Both the position numbers and the translations under genes were made by a program. From a virus, in the IMG/VR virus record IMGVR_UViG_3300045970_000027, positions 1 through 64,000 of that record: a DNA stretch of 64,000 nucleotides. One strand, written 5' to 3'. Under the pieces are notes generated by a model. It saw nothing but the letters and a program-made list of their open reading frames with translations, searched no databases and was not told the DNA's origin. Every line of letters begins with the position of its first letter. The first letter of the stretch is position 1. Below, one piece after another: positions 1 to 8,198 of this stretch.

Positions 1-286
1 TGATCAGCGAGCACTGGCAGACGTCGCCGTCGAGGTAGCAGCGCATCTCGGCTGAGATGTCCTTCATCCGAAGGAGGTAGGCCTCATCTACGGCGGGGCA
101 CAACTCGTCGTGTACCGGTCGCGGCCCCCAGAGGAGGGTATGCGTGCTGATGTCCTCCCCCTTCACATCGTCCAACGGGCAGGACGTATGCACGAAGACA
201 CCGAGGCGGGAGTGGTAGACCCACCCCAGTGACTCCCGCATCGGCTTCTCACAAACGGCACAGTTGTCATTCTCGTTAGGCTGCAT
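1..286 (-). CDS. Small Cys-containing protein, 3' end outside window
   Basis: The frame opens at an ATG at 286 and stays open for 95 codons to the window edge, so the C-terminus is missing. The product begins MQPNENDNCAVC and has several cysteine pairs (CAVC near residues 9-12, later CQC), which suggests a metal-binding fold. Its start overlaps the end of the preceding gene by 11 nt, so it belongs to the same leftward operon. No family is recognised. Confidence 0.6.
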   Translation of the reverse strand, partial: MQPNENDNCAVCEKPMRESLGWVYHSRLGVFVHTSCPLDDVKGEDISTHTLLWGPRPVHDELCPAVDEAYLLRMKDISAEMRCYLDGDVCQCSLI

Positions 287-473
287 CAGCCTTCCTTTCG
301 GCGGCGCGATAGTCGGTGAACGCTTGGTCGATGAAGGTGTTCGGGCAGGACGTCACGGACGGCTGGTACGTATTACCGCAGTCTCCGCACTCCCACGACA
401 CCGCGAGGATGCCCTGCAGGTAGCCGTCGGAGTAGCCGTGCGCGAACGCGATGATCTCGGGGGTCTGCTTCAC
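276..473 (-). CDS. Small hypothetical protein with CxxC
   Basis: 65 codons from a GTG at 473. The GTG overlaps the TGA of the upstream gene (GTGA), and this junction lies inside the 13-bp palindrome at 469-481. The product has one CGDC motif near residue 30 and a later single Cys. An upstream in-frame start would run deep into the previous gene, so the overlapping GTG is preferred. Function unknown. Confidence 0.55.
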   Translation of the reverse strand: MKQTPEIIAFAHGYSDGYLQGILAVSWECGDCGNTYQPSVTSCPNTFIDQAFTDYRAAERKADAA

Positions 474-481
474 GGTGTGAA
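469..481. promoter_or_regulatory. 13-bp palindrome TTCACGGTGTGAA
   Basis: Perfect palindrome of the dispersed family, lying exactly on the stop/start junction of two leftward genes. Confidence 0.7.
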
Positions 482-859
482 GACCACCACCAGTTCGCCA
501 CACGACGAGTCCTCGTTGAGGACCGTCCACGGACTGAACGTCCCGTTGTCCTCGGAGACCCAGCAGTATGTCGGGTCGGGGACCACACCGTCCTTGCGTG
601 TGACACGGTGGTGCCTACTGCCACAGCCCTCACACCTGATGATGCTGCCGATGGGAGGCTCGGGGATCGGTGCCCTCTTGAGGACCTTGATGTCCCAGAC
701 GTCGGTCGCGTGGTAGTGGTCCATGAAGCCGTCGTCACAGGTGATCCGGAGAGTGTTAGGCGTCCTGCCCTGCTCCTCGGTGACGAAGCCACGGTAGACG
801 ACCTCAACGAAGTCGCCCTGCTTCAGGCCGCCGATAGCGGCCACGATGTTGGCGCTCAC
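470..859 (-). CDS. Hypothetical protein with zinc-ribbon-like cysteines
   Basis: 129 codons from a GTG at 859 that overlaps the stop of the small membrane gene upstream by 4 nt. A CEGCGS pair near the middle plus two later single cysteines suggest a zinc ribbon. The N-terminal part (GDFVEVVYRG) looks like a small beta-barrel. Member of the leftward operon at the window edge. No family recognised. Confidence 0.6.
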   Translation of the reverse strand: MSANIVAAIGGLKQGDFVEVVYRGFVTEEQGRTPNTLRITCDDGFMDHYHATDVWDIKVLKRAPIPEPPIGSIIRCEGCGSRHHRVTRKDGVVPDPTYCWVSEDNGTFSPWTVLNEDSSCGELVVVFTP

Positions 860-1023
860 TTGACCACCAGAACGATCTGCCCGTTGACGTTGCAGAGGGA
901 GGTGCTGATGACGGTCCCGCTGATGGCGGCGCAGTAGCCGTTCGTGTAGCCCTGCATGAGGCCGACCCATCCGATGAAGGCGGCGAGGGCGAGGGCGAGG
1001 ATGATCACGACGAGGCCGCCCAT
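856..1023 (-). CDS. Small membrane protein (55 aa)
   Basis: 55 codons from ATG 1023, with an N-terminal hydrophobic segment (about residues 3-22) followed by a short polar tail with two cysteines. Start and stop overlap both neighbours (TGATG upstream, GTGA downstream), which is strong evidence for a translated member of a coupled operon. One membrane segment with the tail outside is likely. It could be a holin-like or moron protein; the sequence alone does not say. Confidence 0.6.
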   Translation of the reverse strand: MGGLVVIILALALAAFIGWVGLMQGYTNGYCAAISGTVISTSLCNVNGQIVLVVK

Positions 1024-1118
1024 CAGAGTCCCCTCCCTGCGCGGAAGCCGATGAGGTAGGAGACGAGGGCGATCCCGAAGCCCGTGAAGAAGAAGGGCCA
1101 GTTCACGTCAGCGGCCAT
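1023..1118 (-). CDS. Tiny membrane peptide (31 aa)
   Basis: 31 codons from ATG 1118; residues about 8-26 form one hydrophobic helix, ending in a basic tail. It overlaps the secreted-protein gene upstream by 11 nt and shares TGATG with the membrane gene downstream. Operon packing and the clean hydrophobic profile are the only support. Function unknown. Confidence 0.5.
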   Translation of the reverse strand: MAADVNWPFFFTGFGIALVSYLIGFRAGRGL

Positions 1119-1389
1119 GCCTTGCGTGCGTACGACCGCCGCCGACGGCGTTACGACGCCATCCCTGCGGGTAGTAGCCGAGGCCGAAGTCGGGGGTGAC
1201 CCCGTACGCCGACGGGTCGAACGTCGCAGGGAAGCGAGCGGTCGCTGCGTCCAACCGGTGAGGCTTCGTCTGGCACTGCCAGAGGTTGGCGTAGTGGGGG
1301 GCCGTACACGTCCCCGTGGTGGCAGCCTGCGCGGGTGTAGCGGCGGTGAGCAGCCCTAGCGTCAGGGCTGCGGCTAGCAGAAGTTTCAT
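1108..1389 (-). CDS. Secreted small protein with Sec signal peptide
   Basis: 93 codons from ATG 1389, preceded by AAGGGGAA. Residues 1-22 (MKLLLAAALTLGLLTAATPAQA) have a basic start, a hydrophobic core and an AQA cleavage site, a typical Sec signal peptide. The mature part has two cysteines that could form a disulfide and no recognised domain. It is the first gene after the regulatory region 1390-1596. A phage-made exported protein may act at the cell surface; this is inference. Confidence 0.65.
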   Translation of the reverse strand: MKLLLAAALTLGLLTAATPAQAATTGTCTAPHYANLWQCQTKPHRLDAATARFPATFDPSAYGVTPDFGLGYYPQGWRRNAVGGGRTHARHGR

Positions 1390-1596
1390 GGTTCCCCTTG
1401 GTAGAGAGACTGTTGTCTCGACGTACAGCAAAGGCTACATGATGACTGCTCGTAGTGCAACCACTGCGACACCGTGTCGTGGTATCGGCTGGTCGTATAG
1501 GGGAGACTTAGTCGCCCGTTAGTCAGGCTCCACGCTACTGGCGGTAGAAGTACGGGATACCCCGCAGAAGTACGGGATCGTTAGTCAGACTCTCTC
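1390..1596 (-). promoter_or_regulatory. Regulatory intergenic region with promoter and paired repeats
   Basis: No gene seen. On the reverse strand TTGCAC (1455-1460) and TAGCCT (1432-1437) are 17 bp apart, a fair promoter for the secreted-protein gene. The region also holds GAAGTACGGGAT twice (1547-1558 and 1567-1578, exactly 20 bp apart) and two copies of the TTAGTCAG element (1519 and 1581). A short hairpin GACTC/GAGTC (1588-1607) covers the end of the next gene. Confidence 0.5.
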
Positions 1597-2577
1597 TTAC
1601 CAGAGTCCGGCCTGAGTCGCCTTCGGGGCGGGGGCCTGCTTGCTTCTCGCGTCTATCTCCTGCGAGTGGGTGAACTCATGGAAGCGTCCGGCCTGACTAC
1701 GTGCGTTGACGAGTGGCTGCCGCTCGGAGAGGGACTCATTCGTCCACTTCTCGGGCTTCGGCTTGGCTGCTCGCAGGGCACCACGGATGAAGTTGCCTCC
1801 ACGCTGGAGGTCGGCGTCAGTCAGACCCTCCGACCCCCCCGTCCGGTGAGCATCGGAGAGGAAGTCGTGGTCGGCAACCGCGTTGTCGTGGCCGCCGTCG
1901 AAGCCGTACGTATTCCGGTACTCGTTCTTCGGGGCCTTGATGAGGCCCTTGTCAGCCAGATTGTGGACGAGTCTGGTCGAATGCTCGCTGAGGTCGCCTG
2001 ATGCCTTCGGTGGCTTCCCTGTCGTACGCAACGAGTGCTCGCTCAGGACGCCGAGGAGAGAGGTCGCCATATGCTTCCCCTCCTTGGACGCCCATAGGGT
2101 GTCGACCTTCCACGGCTTGGCAGGCTCCGACTCGACCATGTAGCCCTGCTGGTTGCCGTGGTTGTCCGTGTCGTAGTTGTATGAGGCATCGGGGTCGGCT
2201 ACCTGATGCCGGTCGCGGCGACGGATCATCGAGGCAGACGCGACCTCGGACCCCTTCCCTCTCCATGCGACCGTCGTGGTATCGCTGATGATGCCGCGAC
2301 GTTCGCGCTTGAAGGCGTCGAACTGCTGCGACTTCGGGCTGGAGGTCTGGGCAGTCTGGGCGGCGTGAGTCCCGAGGAGTTCGTGCTCCCAGTCGGCCAA
2401 CTCGGGACCGTCAGCGGTCGGGAGACCGGCGTGCGGGTCGAGGCCGAGTCGCGGACGGGCGGGGGCTACAGAGCGGACGGCCCCACGAACCGTCCCCGTA
2501 CCGGCAGGCGGCTGGCTGAACCGTGCCTGACCGTTCTCGTCTATCCAGCGAGCAGCCGGACGTCGCGTCTCAGTCAC
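1597..2577 (-). CDS. Large hypothetical protein, possible virion or ejected protein
   Basis: 326 codons from a GTG at 2577 that overlaps the upstream stop (GTGA). The product is hydrophilic and rich in Pro, Arg, His and Gln, has no membrane segment and no recognised motif; a charged His-rich C-terminal stretch (FHEFTHSQE) stands out. It follows a 91-aa linker-like gene and a metallopeptidase in one operon. Similar low-complexity proteins occur at 29358-31250. A role as an internal virion protein is only a guess. Confidence 0.6.
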   Translation of the reverse strand: MTETRRPAARWIDENGQARFSQPPAGTGTVRGAVRSVAPARPRLGLDPHAGLPTADGPELADWEHELLGTHAAQTAQTSSPKSQQFDAFKRERRGIISDTTTVAWRGKGSEVASASMIRRRDRHQVADPDASYNYDTDNHGNQQGYMVESEPAKPWKVDTLWASKEGKHMATSLLGVLSEHSLRTTGKPPKASGDLSEHSTRLVHNLADKGLIKAPKNEYRNTYGFDGGHDNAVADHDFLSDAHRTGGSEGLTDADLQRGGNFIRGALRAAKPKPEKWTNESLSERQPLVNARSQAGRFHEFTHSQEIDARSKQAPAPKATQAGLW

Positions 2578-2849
2578 TTGACGTTCCCGCCATCGAACTC
2601 GTCACGACGGGTGACGGTGACCTCCCCGAACCGCTTCCCCTCGTAGCCACCGGTCGGGCGTTCTACTGGTGCCTTCTTGAGGTCGGGGATGTTCTTGGCT
2701 TGGGCGGCCCGCTTGTTGACCGGCTTCGGTCCCTTCGCTACCTGCTTCTGCCGCTTGGCTACTCTGGCTAGCCGCTCCTGCTCCTGACGGGCGTACATCC
2801 CCTTCGCGACGGCTGAGTTCATCTGCCCGATGGTCGGATCGAAGGTCAT
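2574..2849 (-). CDS. Small basic hypothetical protein
   Basis: 91 codons from ATG 2849, overlapping both neighbours by 4 nt. Very Lys/Arg/Gln-rich, with a predicted long charged helix (residues 20-45). Codons for LARVA at 2758-2773 include the rare CTA, AGA and GTA in a row; this is where one copy of the TCTGGCTA element sits on the opposite strand, suggesting selection on DNA rather than protein. Function unknown. Confidence 0.6.
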   Translation of the reverse strand: MTFDPTIGQMNSAVAKGMYARQEQERLARVAKRQKQVAKGPKPVNKRAAQAKNIPDLKKAPVERPTGGYEGKRFGEVTVTRRDEFDGGNVK

Positions 2850-3838
2850 GAGGCTCCCTTGATGGCAGCGTCCTGCCGGTTGATGACGCGGTTCTCGTAC
2901 TGGCGAACGCCTTCGAAGTGGGGTGCCCCGTACTCCGTCCGGAGGAAGCGACGGCCGGGAGCCGCGAACTGGCGGGCGTTCTCCATTCCGGGGAGGGACG
3001 GGTTCGCGTGCTGGAAGGCGGCCTTCGTCTCGTCGGTATCCACATGCCCGCCACCGGGGAGGTTCGGGTTATGGACGGCAGCGGCCAACGCGGAGTCCAA
3101 GGACGTATGCGTCTTCCTCGCCCCGTCGTACGACTGCCGGAAGCCGTCCCCCCTCGTCAAGGTCGGGTAGGGGGTCTGGTAGTTCGGCAACTGCTTCAGG
3201 CGGCGGGGAGTGTGCTTGACGGAGAAGTCGTCGGCGTACGCCTCCTCGACCCCCTGCTTCTCAGGCGTGTCGTAGATAGAGGAGGGCTGGTACTTGTCCC
3301 AAGAGTCGGCATGCCCCAACTCATGGGTGAGGACGTGCGACCGCTTCTCGTCACGGTTGATGGCACCGAGGGCGACCATGATCTGCGAGTGGCCACCACC
3401 CGAGACCGGGTTGATGTACGTCCCGGCCGCCCTGCCGTCCCCCCGCTTGAGGGCGTGGTCGTCGTCCTGCACGACCTTCACGTCGACCTTCTCGTTCTTC
3501 GGCATCGGGGCGGTCGTCCGAGAGATGAGGTCGTGGACCTCCCGCCTCGCGGCTGCCCGCCTACCCTTCGTCTCCCCGGTAGACGTCCCGTCAGGGTTGC
3601 TCGTCAGCCAGCCCTTACCGTCATCCATCGCGAGTGCGTCCGCGTGGACGAAGTCGACCGCTCCTCGGACCTCGTCCTGCCTCGCTGGCGAGAAGCCCTT
3701 AGGACCCGCCTGAGTGCGGGGACGCTGGCTGACCCCGAAGAGGGTCCCCTGAGAGCCGTGCTGCTGGCCGATGTTGGATCGGAGGTCGTACTTGAAGCCG
3801 CGATCAGCCGGTTCGGCGTCTTTCGGGGCTGCAGTCAT
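2846..3838 (-). CDS. Putative zinc metallopeptidase (HELGH)
   Basis: 330 codons from ATG 3838. Around residues 170-200 it has HELGHADSW followed about 25 residues later by EEAYADD. HExxH plus a downstream ExxAD is the zinc-site pattern of gluzincin peptidases. No signal peptide or membrane helix is visible, so the enzyme acts in the cytoplasm or is packaged in the virion. It heads a three-gene leftward operon. Known phage enzymes of this type process virion proteins or degrade host regulators; which applies here is unknown. The start has a weak ribosome-binding site. Confidence 0.7.
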   Translation of the reverse strand: MTAAPKDAEPADRGFKYDLRSNIGQQHGSQGTLFGVSQRPRTQAGPKGFSPARQDEVRGAVDFVHADALAMDDGKGWLTSNPDGTSTGETKGRRAAARREVHDLISRTTAPMPKNEKVDVKVVQDDDHALKRGDGRAAGTYINPVSGGGHSQIMVALGAINRDEKRSHVLTHELGHADSWDKYQPSSIYDTPEKQGVEEAYADDFSVKHTPRRLKQLPNYQTPYPTLTRGDGFRQSYDGARKTHTSLDSALAAAVHNPNLPGGGHVDTDETKAAFQHANPSLPGMENARQFAAPGRRFLRTEYGAPHFEGVRQYENRVINRQDAAIKGAS

Positions 3839-4065
3839 GTAACAAGGATCGCAACAGGGAGAGACAGAGTCTGGCTAAAAGGAGGGCTACTGCCTCAGGA
3901 CGGGAGACCTCAACCCTGATCTGCTAGGGGAGGTAGGTGGCTCTGTGGGCCTGCCTGACTGGCGGCTCCGCATGGTTGCCGCCACAAGCATAACCTGCTT
4001 GTCTGGCTAGAACATGCTCAAGTAAGCGACGGCATTTCACCTCGCCTAACCACCTATACCCTATA

Positions 4066-4092
4066 GGAGGGGTATGGAGGGGTAGGAGGGGT
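4066..4092 (+). repeat. Three tandem GGAGGGGTA repeats
   Basis: GGAGGGGTAT, GGAGGGGTA and GGAGGGGT follow each other without gaps, next to the AT-rich hairpin CCTATACCCTATAGG. The layout is iteron-like. Confidence 0.6.
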
Positions 4093-4359
4093 CACTTCTC
4101 ATCCTAGACTCCGATGGCCCCGATGTCTAATCGGCTGCAAGTAGGGGCTACTACGGCCTCGTTGGCTCGTTTGCCCCCTTGGCGCGTGGGCTACTGCCTT
4201 CGGGTCGGGGGGCTGTCTACGGCTGCGCTCTGGCCAGACCATGCGTGCGGGCGACTTAAGGGTGGGGGGCCTCGCGATTCCTCATACATACCAAGCCTTC
4301 TGACTCGCAGTCAGATGGTCGAGGGCTGAGAGTTGTTGCAGCGCAACGACTTTCGGCTG

Positions 4360-4495
4360 CTGGCTGGCTGGCTTGGTGGTCGCGTGGTGGCAGGCTCGGC
4401 TACTGGGCTGGCGGTGGCTGGGCCTGTGGGAGTACGGCCAGAGCAGGGAGGCATGGCCGAGATGTGAGCAAGTGACCAGCAGGCCAGCCAGCCAG
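4360..4495. repeat. 13-bp inverted repeat CTGGCTGGCTGGC with 110-nt spacer
   Basis: Arms 4360-4372 and 4483-4495 are perfect reverse complements built from GGCT units. They could form a long-range stem in RNA. Confidence 0.5.
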
Positions 4496-4844
4496 CCGAG
4501 TGATCAGCCAGCCCGATGGCCCGATGAGCCGTGAGAACGAGGTACCCAACTCTCAACCTGTAGTCGAGACTTGTAGCAGGAGAGACAGACATACCGGACA
4601 CCTGTCCCGCATAGAGGAACGGGTAGATGTGGCCTGCGTCACATTGTGTACCCCGAGTTACAGGCTGATCAGCCATCCGAGGCCTGAGAGGGCCTACATC
4701 GGCAGTTTCAGGGGCCTGAGAGGGAGGCAGTACCCACCGAGGGTGGCTAGATGGCGACAGGAGCCACGCTGACAGTCTGGCTAGAGGGGAGGGTCTCTCT
4801 CTACCTCTCTACTCTCCTATCCCCTTAGAGACCCTTACAGGGGC

Positions 4845-4857
4845 TTCACAGTGTGAA
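4845..4857. promoter_or_regulatory. 13-bp palindrome TTCACAGTGTGAA
   Basis: Perfect member of the palindrome family, in the gene-free divergent region, 0.86 kb before the first rightward gene. Confidence 0.75.
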
Positions 4858-5719
4858 CGGCCCACCCCCGACGCCCTCCCGGCGCGGGAGGGCTCCCACT
4901 CATGAGGCCTGCAGGAGGGACACGGGCTGCATATGGGAGTTGCACCTGTCACGGGTACGTGGTTCGATTCTCTTGTACGACAGAGCAGCGCCAGCGCCGC
5001 CCCCCACTCGCGGGGATGACCTCAGGCCAGCGCCCCGCTCACCAGCACCGCCGGGTACGCCACCACCACACGGGGCCGGATGAGGGCACGGGCCTCCTCT
5101 CCGAGACACCACCGCCAGCGTGGCCCCGAGTATGGACGGTGAAGGACCAAGCGAGAGCCTGTTAGTGGCTCGCCAGCCGAGTACGACAGACGGCAGGGGT
5201 CTCCGAGAGGTAACCGAGGCAGCAGCAAGCCAGCCCAGCAAGACGGGGCAGGGGAAGCAGCGGAGCCGAGGGTAGGGGTAGGAGGCGCTGAGTGAGAGGC
5301 CACAGCGACTACAGGATGCAGCGAGGTTGAGTCACCGGGAACCTCCGCAAGGGATACGGCCTTGCGAGCGACTCCAGCAGCGGGACGAACAGCAACGAGA
5401 GCCATGCGCTCACGATCCCGAGCATGACCCGAGGGGTACGACCTAGTACGACAGAGAGGCCAGCACGACCGGCAGCCACCTTGGGCGACAGGCCAGACCA
5501 ACGCACCGTGTCTGAGACAACGGGCGAACACCACCAGAGAGGCCAAGCCTCACCAGCGCCTTCGGGCCAACACTCGCACCGGTTCGCGAGGGTGGAACAC
5601 CTACAGCAACGTGGCAGGGGCTGGCCTTCCGGCTGGCCCCTGCCCGCTGCGGTGGCTCTCTGACACTTCAGAGGGCGACCGGAGCGACAGACCACACACA
5701 CCAAACAGAGGGAGTCACC

Positions 5720-6373
5720 ATGACCACGACCACCACGACCACGACCGAGACCGACCTCTTCGCCCGCGCCACGCTCGCCGCCCTCCTCTTCAAGAACACC
5801 AAGAGCGCGAACCGCGAGGCAGCCGAGGCAGCCTTCCGCGAGTCAGCCGTCGCGACCTACAACGCGCTGGCTGGCAAGTCAGCCAAGAGCGCGTCCAAGT
5901 TGGCCGAGGCCAACAAGGCTGCAGGCGCTGGCTACGGCTCGCCCGCCGCCATCGGCTTCCACTCGATGACCGGACGCGCGCTGACCCACCTCTCGGCCCC
6001 GGTCGATGAGGACGGCAACGAGGGCACGTTCTCAGCCCAGCGCATCCAGACCCTCATCAAGAAGGTCGGACAGGAGACCGCGAAGCGCCTCATCGGCAAG
6101 GCGTCCGATCTCGGCGACCTCGCCACCAAGTTGGGCGAGGCGTACGAGGCCCCGACCGTCGACATCGTCAAGGCGCTGCAGGCCGCACTCGACCTCATTG
6201 CCAGCGTCGAGGAGCAGCGCCTCCTTGGTCACGCTCTCCCGGCTACCGCCGACGCCATCGTCGCCGCCTGCCAGACCTCGCTCGACAACGTCGTGCTGGG
6301 TGCGACCCCGATCCAGACCGAGATCGTCGGCAGCGTGTCCGAGGAGTTCCTCGCCGCCCTCTCCTCCAACTAG
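5720..6373 (+). CDS. First rightward gene, hypothetical alanine-rich protein
   Basis: 217 codons from ATG 5720 with GAGGGAG eight bases upstream. After a low-complexity run of eight threonines the protein is mainly alanine-rich helix, soluble, without cysteine clusters or known motifs. It is the first gene of the rightward block and is followed by a hairpin (CCCCGGTG/CACCGGGG, 6383-6414), so it may be expressed early and strongly. No function assigned. Confidence 0.7.
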   Translation: MTTTTTTTTETDLFARATLAALLFKNTKSANREAAEAAFRESAVATYNALAGKSAKSASKLAEANKAAGAGYGSPAAIGFHSMTGRALTHLSAPVDEDGNEGTFSAQRIQTLIKKVGQETAKRLIGKASDLGDLATKLGEAYEAPTVDIVKALQAALDLIASVEEQRLLGHALPATADAIVAACQTSLDNVVLGATPIQTEIVGSVSEEFLAALSSN

Positions 6374-6382
6374 CAAGGATCG

Positions 6383-6414
6383 CCCCGGTGTGCGCTCACA
6401 GATCGGCACCGGGG
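6383..6414 (+). terminator. Hairpin after first rightward gene
   Basis: CCCCGGTG and CACCGGGG pair across about 16 nt; no U-run follows. It directly precedes a 13-bp palindrome, a pattern repeated after other units. Confidence 0.5.
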
Positions 6415-6425
6415 CACGTCAGTCG

Positions 6426-6438
6426 TTCACACCGTGAA
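6426..6438. promoter_or_regulatory. 13-bp palindrome TTCACACCGTGAA
   Basis: Immediately followed by AGGGAG and, 12 nt later, the ATG at 6450. A bound protein would cover the ribosome-binding-site DNA of that gene. Confidence 0.8.
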
Positions 6439-6449
6439 AGGGAGTCACC

Positions 6450-6557
6450 ATGACCACACTCGCCGCCGCCTTCGCCGCCGCCTTCGAAGCCAAGACAGGC
6501 AAGACCTCGTCCGAGGCCAACGCCGCCGTCCTCCGCGCCATGCACGGTGCCAAGTGA
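6450..6557 (+). CDS. Small hypothetical protein (35 aa)
   Basis: ATG 6450 with AAAGGGAG upstream; 35 codons, Ala-rich amphipathic helix. The stop overlaps the GTG of the next gene (GTGA). Function unknown. Confidence 0.55.
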   Translation: MTTLAAAFAAAFEAKTGKTSSEANAAVLRAMHGAK

Positions 6558-6736
6558 CGGCCCGTCCTGCCCTCGTCAACGTCACCGGGCACACTCGCGC
6601 CGGGGATGAGGGTCGCGAACTCGTCTGCCCAGACTGCGGCAGCACCTGCCGCGTCTACCACTTCTCATGGTCAGCCATCTGGTGCGTGACCTGCGACCAG
6701 ATGGTCGTGAAGACCGACTGGCTCACCACCTCCTGA
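6554..6736 (+). CDS. Zinc-ribbon small protein
   Basis: 60 codons from GTG 6554, coupled to the previous gene. Two Cys pairs, CPDC (about residues 27-30) and CVTC (about 45-48), separated by 14 residues with Trp and Tyr, form a classical zinc ribbon. Such small phage ribbons often bind nucleic acid or partner proteins. No specific family. Confidence 0.6.
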   Translation: MTARPALVNVTGHTRAGDEGRELVCPDCGSTCRVYHFSWSAIWCVTCDQMVVKTDWLTTS

Positions 6737-6746
6737 AGGGACCAGC

Positions 6747-7193
6747 ATGAGCAAGCAGACCGCCGTCATCTTCGACATGGACGGCACGCTCGCCGACGTC
6801 CGGAGCATCCGGCACTTCGTCCTGACCAAGCCGAAGGACTTCACCTCGTTCCACAACGAGAGCGTGACCGTCCCGCCGCACGACTGGGTGGTCGATGCCG
6901 CCAAGGCGTGTCATGCCAACGGGGTCGCCGTCATCATCGTCACCGCTCGCCGGTCGATCTGGGCGCGACAGACAGGCATGTGGCTCGCTCTCAACGACGT
7001 CCCGAGTGACGCCATCTTCATGCGTCCCGAGTGGGACCACCGTCCCGACGTCGAGGTCAAGCGCGACATCCTCGCGGAGATCCGCGAGAGGTGGGACGTC
7101 GTCCACGCGTTCGATGACAACCCCAGCATCATTGCCCTCTGGAGGTCGGAGGGTATCGGAGTCACCACCGTCCCCGGTTGGAGTACAGAGTGA
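6747..7193 (+). CDS. HAD-family phosphatase, polynucleotide 3'-phosphatase-like
   Basis: 148 codons from ATG 6747. Motif I is FDMDGTLAD (residues 9-17), motif II IVTARRS (about 67-73), then FDDNPSII (about 127-134) as motif IV. Length and motif spacing resemble the phosphatase half of T4 polynucleotide kinase/phosphatase; no kinase P-loop is present. A nucleic-acid or nucleotide 3'-phosphatase role is likely, and an RNA ligase at 39995-40555 could complete a repair pathway. Soluble and cytoplasmic. Confidence 0.75.
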   Translation: MSKQTAVIFDMDGTLADVRSIRHFVLTKPKDFTSFHNESVTVPPHDWVVDAAKACHANGVAVIIVTARRSIWARQTGMWLALNDVPSDAIFMRPEWDHRPDVEVKRDILAEIRERWDVVHAFDDNPSIIALWRSEGIGVTTVPGWSTE

Positions 7194-7474
7194 GCACCGC
7201 AACAAACAACCGCCCCATCGACACCAGCCGCAAGATGCAGGAGTGGGTCCTCCCCAAGGGCGACACCCACACCTTCATGCAGGCATACGTCGGCGAGACC
7301 CACTCGACGGTCGTCTTCTTCACCCGTGAGCGTGCGTCAGCCATACGCGTCCCCTTCTTTGAGGACCGCTGCAGCGACCTGCAGGATGACGGCTTCGTCG
7401 TCTTCTACCACCGTGTCAGCAACGCCGACATCACCGCCTACCTCACCGACGTTCACACCGTGAAAGGAAACTAG
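7190..7474 (+). CDS. Hypothetical protein whose C-terminus is encoded by the palindrome
   Basis: 94 codons from GTG 7190, which overlaps the TGA of the HAD gene. No known motif. Its last residues, VHTVKGN, are encoded by the 13-bp palindrome 7452-7464 and the following AAGGA of the next gene, so the gene end was shaped around the DNA site. Confidence 0.6.
   Translation: MSTATNNRPIDTSRKMQEWVLPKGDTHTFMQAYVGETHSTVVFFTRERASAIRVPFFEDRCSDLQDDGFVVFYHRVSNADITAYLTDVHTVKGN
7452..7464. promoter_or_regulatory. 13-bp palindrome TTCACACCGTGAA
   Basis: Inside the 3' end of the preceding gene and followed by AGGAAA and ATG 7477. Confidence 0.8.
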
Positions 7475-7476
7475 CC

Positions 7477-7854
7477 ATGCGTCCTGAGTTCCTCATCCAG
7501 CAACTGGTCGACCCGCAGGTCATCATCTCCGACCTGATGGCACACGCCGTCGTCGCCGCCATGCTCAAGGACGATGACATTGCCGAGCGTACGACGGCAG
7601 CCATCGTCGCCATGACCGGCTTCTCCGACCAGCAGGTCAGGCATGCCGTCCTCACACAGGCTCGCGCGCTGGCTGAGATGCCCGAGCCGGACGACGGCAA
7701 CGGGGACGGCGAGGACTGCGAGACCTGCCCGGTCAAGGACCTCTGCCCCGACTCGACCGCCGAGAAGGATGCGCTCGCCGCTGACTTCGATTTCGCCGCC
7801 TTCGCCGCCGACGTGCTGGACGACATCGACAACCTCCCCGAGGTGACCGAGTGA
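7477..7854 (+). CDS. Hypothetical protein with CxxC..C cluster
   Basis: 125 codons from ATG 7477 with AAAGGAAA upstream. Helical N-terminus, then an acidic linker (DDGNGDGED) and a CETCPVKDLC cluster near residues 82-91, which could hold a metal. The C-terminus is acidic. Overlaps the next start (GTGA). No family recognised. Confidence 0.6.
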   Translation: MRPEFLIQQLVDPQVIISDLMAHAVVAAMLKDDDIAERTTAAIVAMTGFSDQQVRHAVLTQARALAEMPEPDDGNGDGEDCETCPVKDLCPDSTAEKDALAADFDFAAFAADVLDDIDNLPEVTE

Positions 7855-8198
7855 AGCCGCGCTACACCGTCGCCAAGCCTCCCCGCGTCCATGAGGTCGC
7901 CAAGGCCGTTCACTGGGCGAGCAAGGACATGATGAACTTCCTCCGCTACAAGTACGGCCTGACGATCCTCTCGGCCAGCAGCCCCGTCCCCCTCCCCGTC
8001 GCCATCGACCTCGTCAACAACGTCTGGAGGGAGAGGAGCGCCCCTCAGCGCCACATCACTCTGGCTGGCACTCAGGCTGATGGCACCATCGGTGCCGACT
8101 GCTCCTGTGGCTGGTCGGTCCGAATCGACTCGCTCACCTACGCCGCAGAACACGCCAACCTTCACCTCACCCTCTCCAACAACAGGGAGTCGCAATGA
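7851..8198 (+). CDS. Hypothetical protein with IF2-N-like N-terminus
   Basis: 115 codons from GTG 7851. Residues about 12-45 (RVHEVAKAVHWASKDMM) resemble the small helical IF2-N module used for nucleic-acid or ribosome contacts; this is a pattern impression only. The second half has a CSCGW motif and several His residues. Coupled to both neighbours by 4-nt overlaps. Confidence 0.55.
   Translation: MKPRYTVAKPPRVHEVAKAVHWASKDMMNFLRYKYGLTILSASSPVPLPVAIDLVNNVWRERSAPQRHITLAGTQADGTIGADCSCGWSVRIDSLTYAAEHANLHLTLSNNRESQ

Larger units (their letters stand above)
3839..5719. other. Gene-free divergent region with repeats
   Basis: About 1.9 kb between leftward and rightward operons; the open frames in it look like compositional shadows without good starts. 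It contains three tandem GGAGGGGTA units (4066-4092) beside the hairpin CCTATA-CCC-TATAGG (about 4053-4067), a hairpin GTTGTTGC/GCAACGAC (4332-4350), a 13-bp inverted repeat CTGGCTGGCTGGC (4360-4372 with 4483-4495), three copies of GTACGACAGA (4975, 5181, 5446), three TCTGGCTA elements and one 13-bp palindrome. It may hold early promoters, an origin or untranslated RNA. Confidence 0.5.

Noticed and set aside
2918-3919. 333-codon forward frame
   Set aside because: Lies antisense to the HELGH peptidase gene; a GC-rich third-position shadow without a ribosome site.
4930-4985. tRNA-like T-loop GGTTCGATTC
   Set aside because: The stem around the loop does not pair and no acceptor stem is found.
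4114-5704. Several 60-170-codon frames in the gene-free region
   Set aside because: They overlap on both strands, lack ribosome sites and have biased low-complexity composition.
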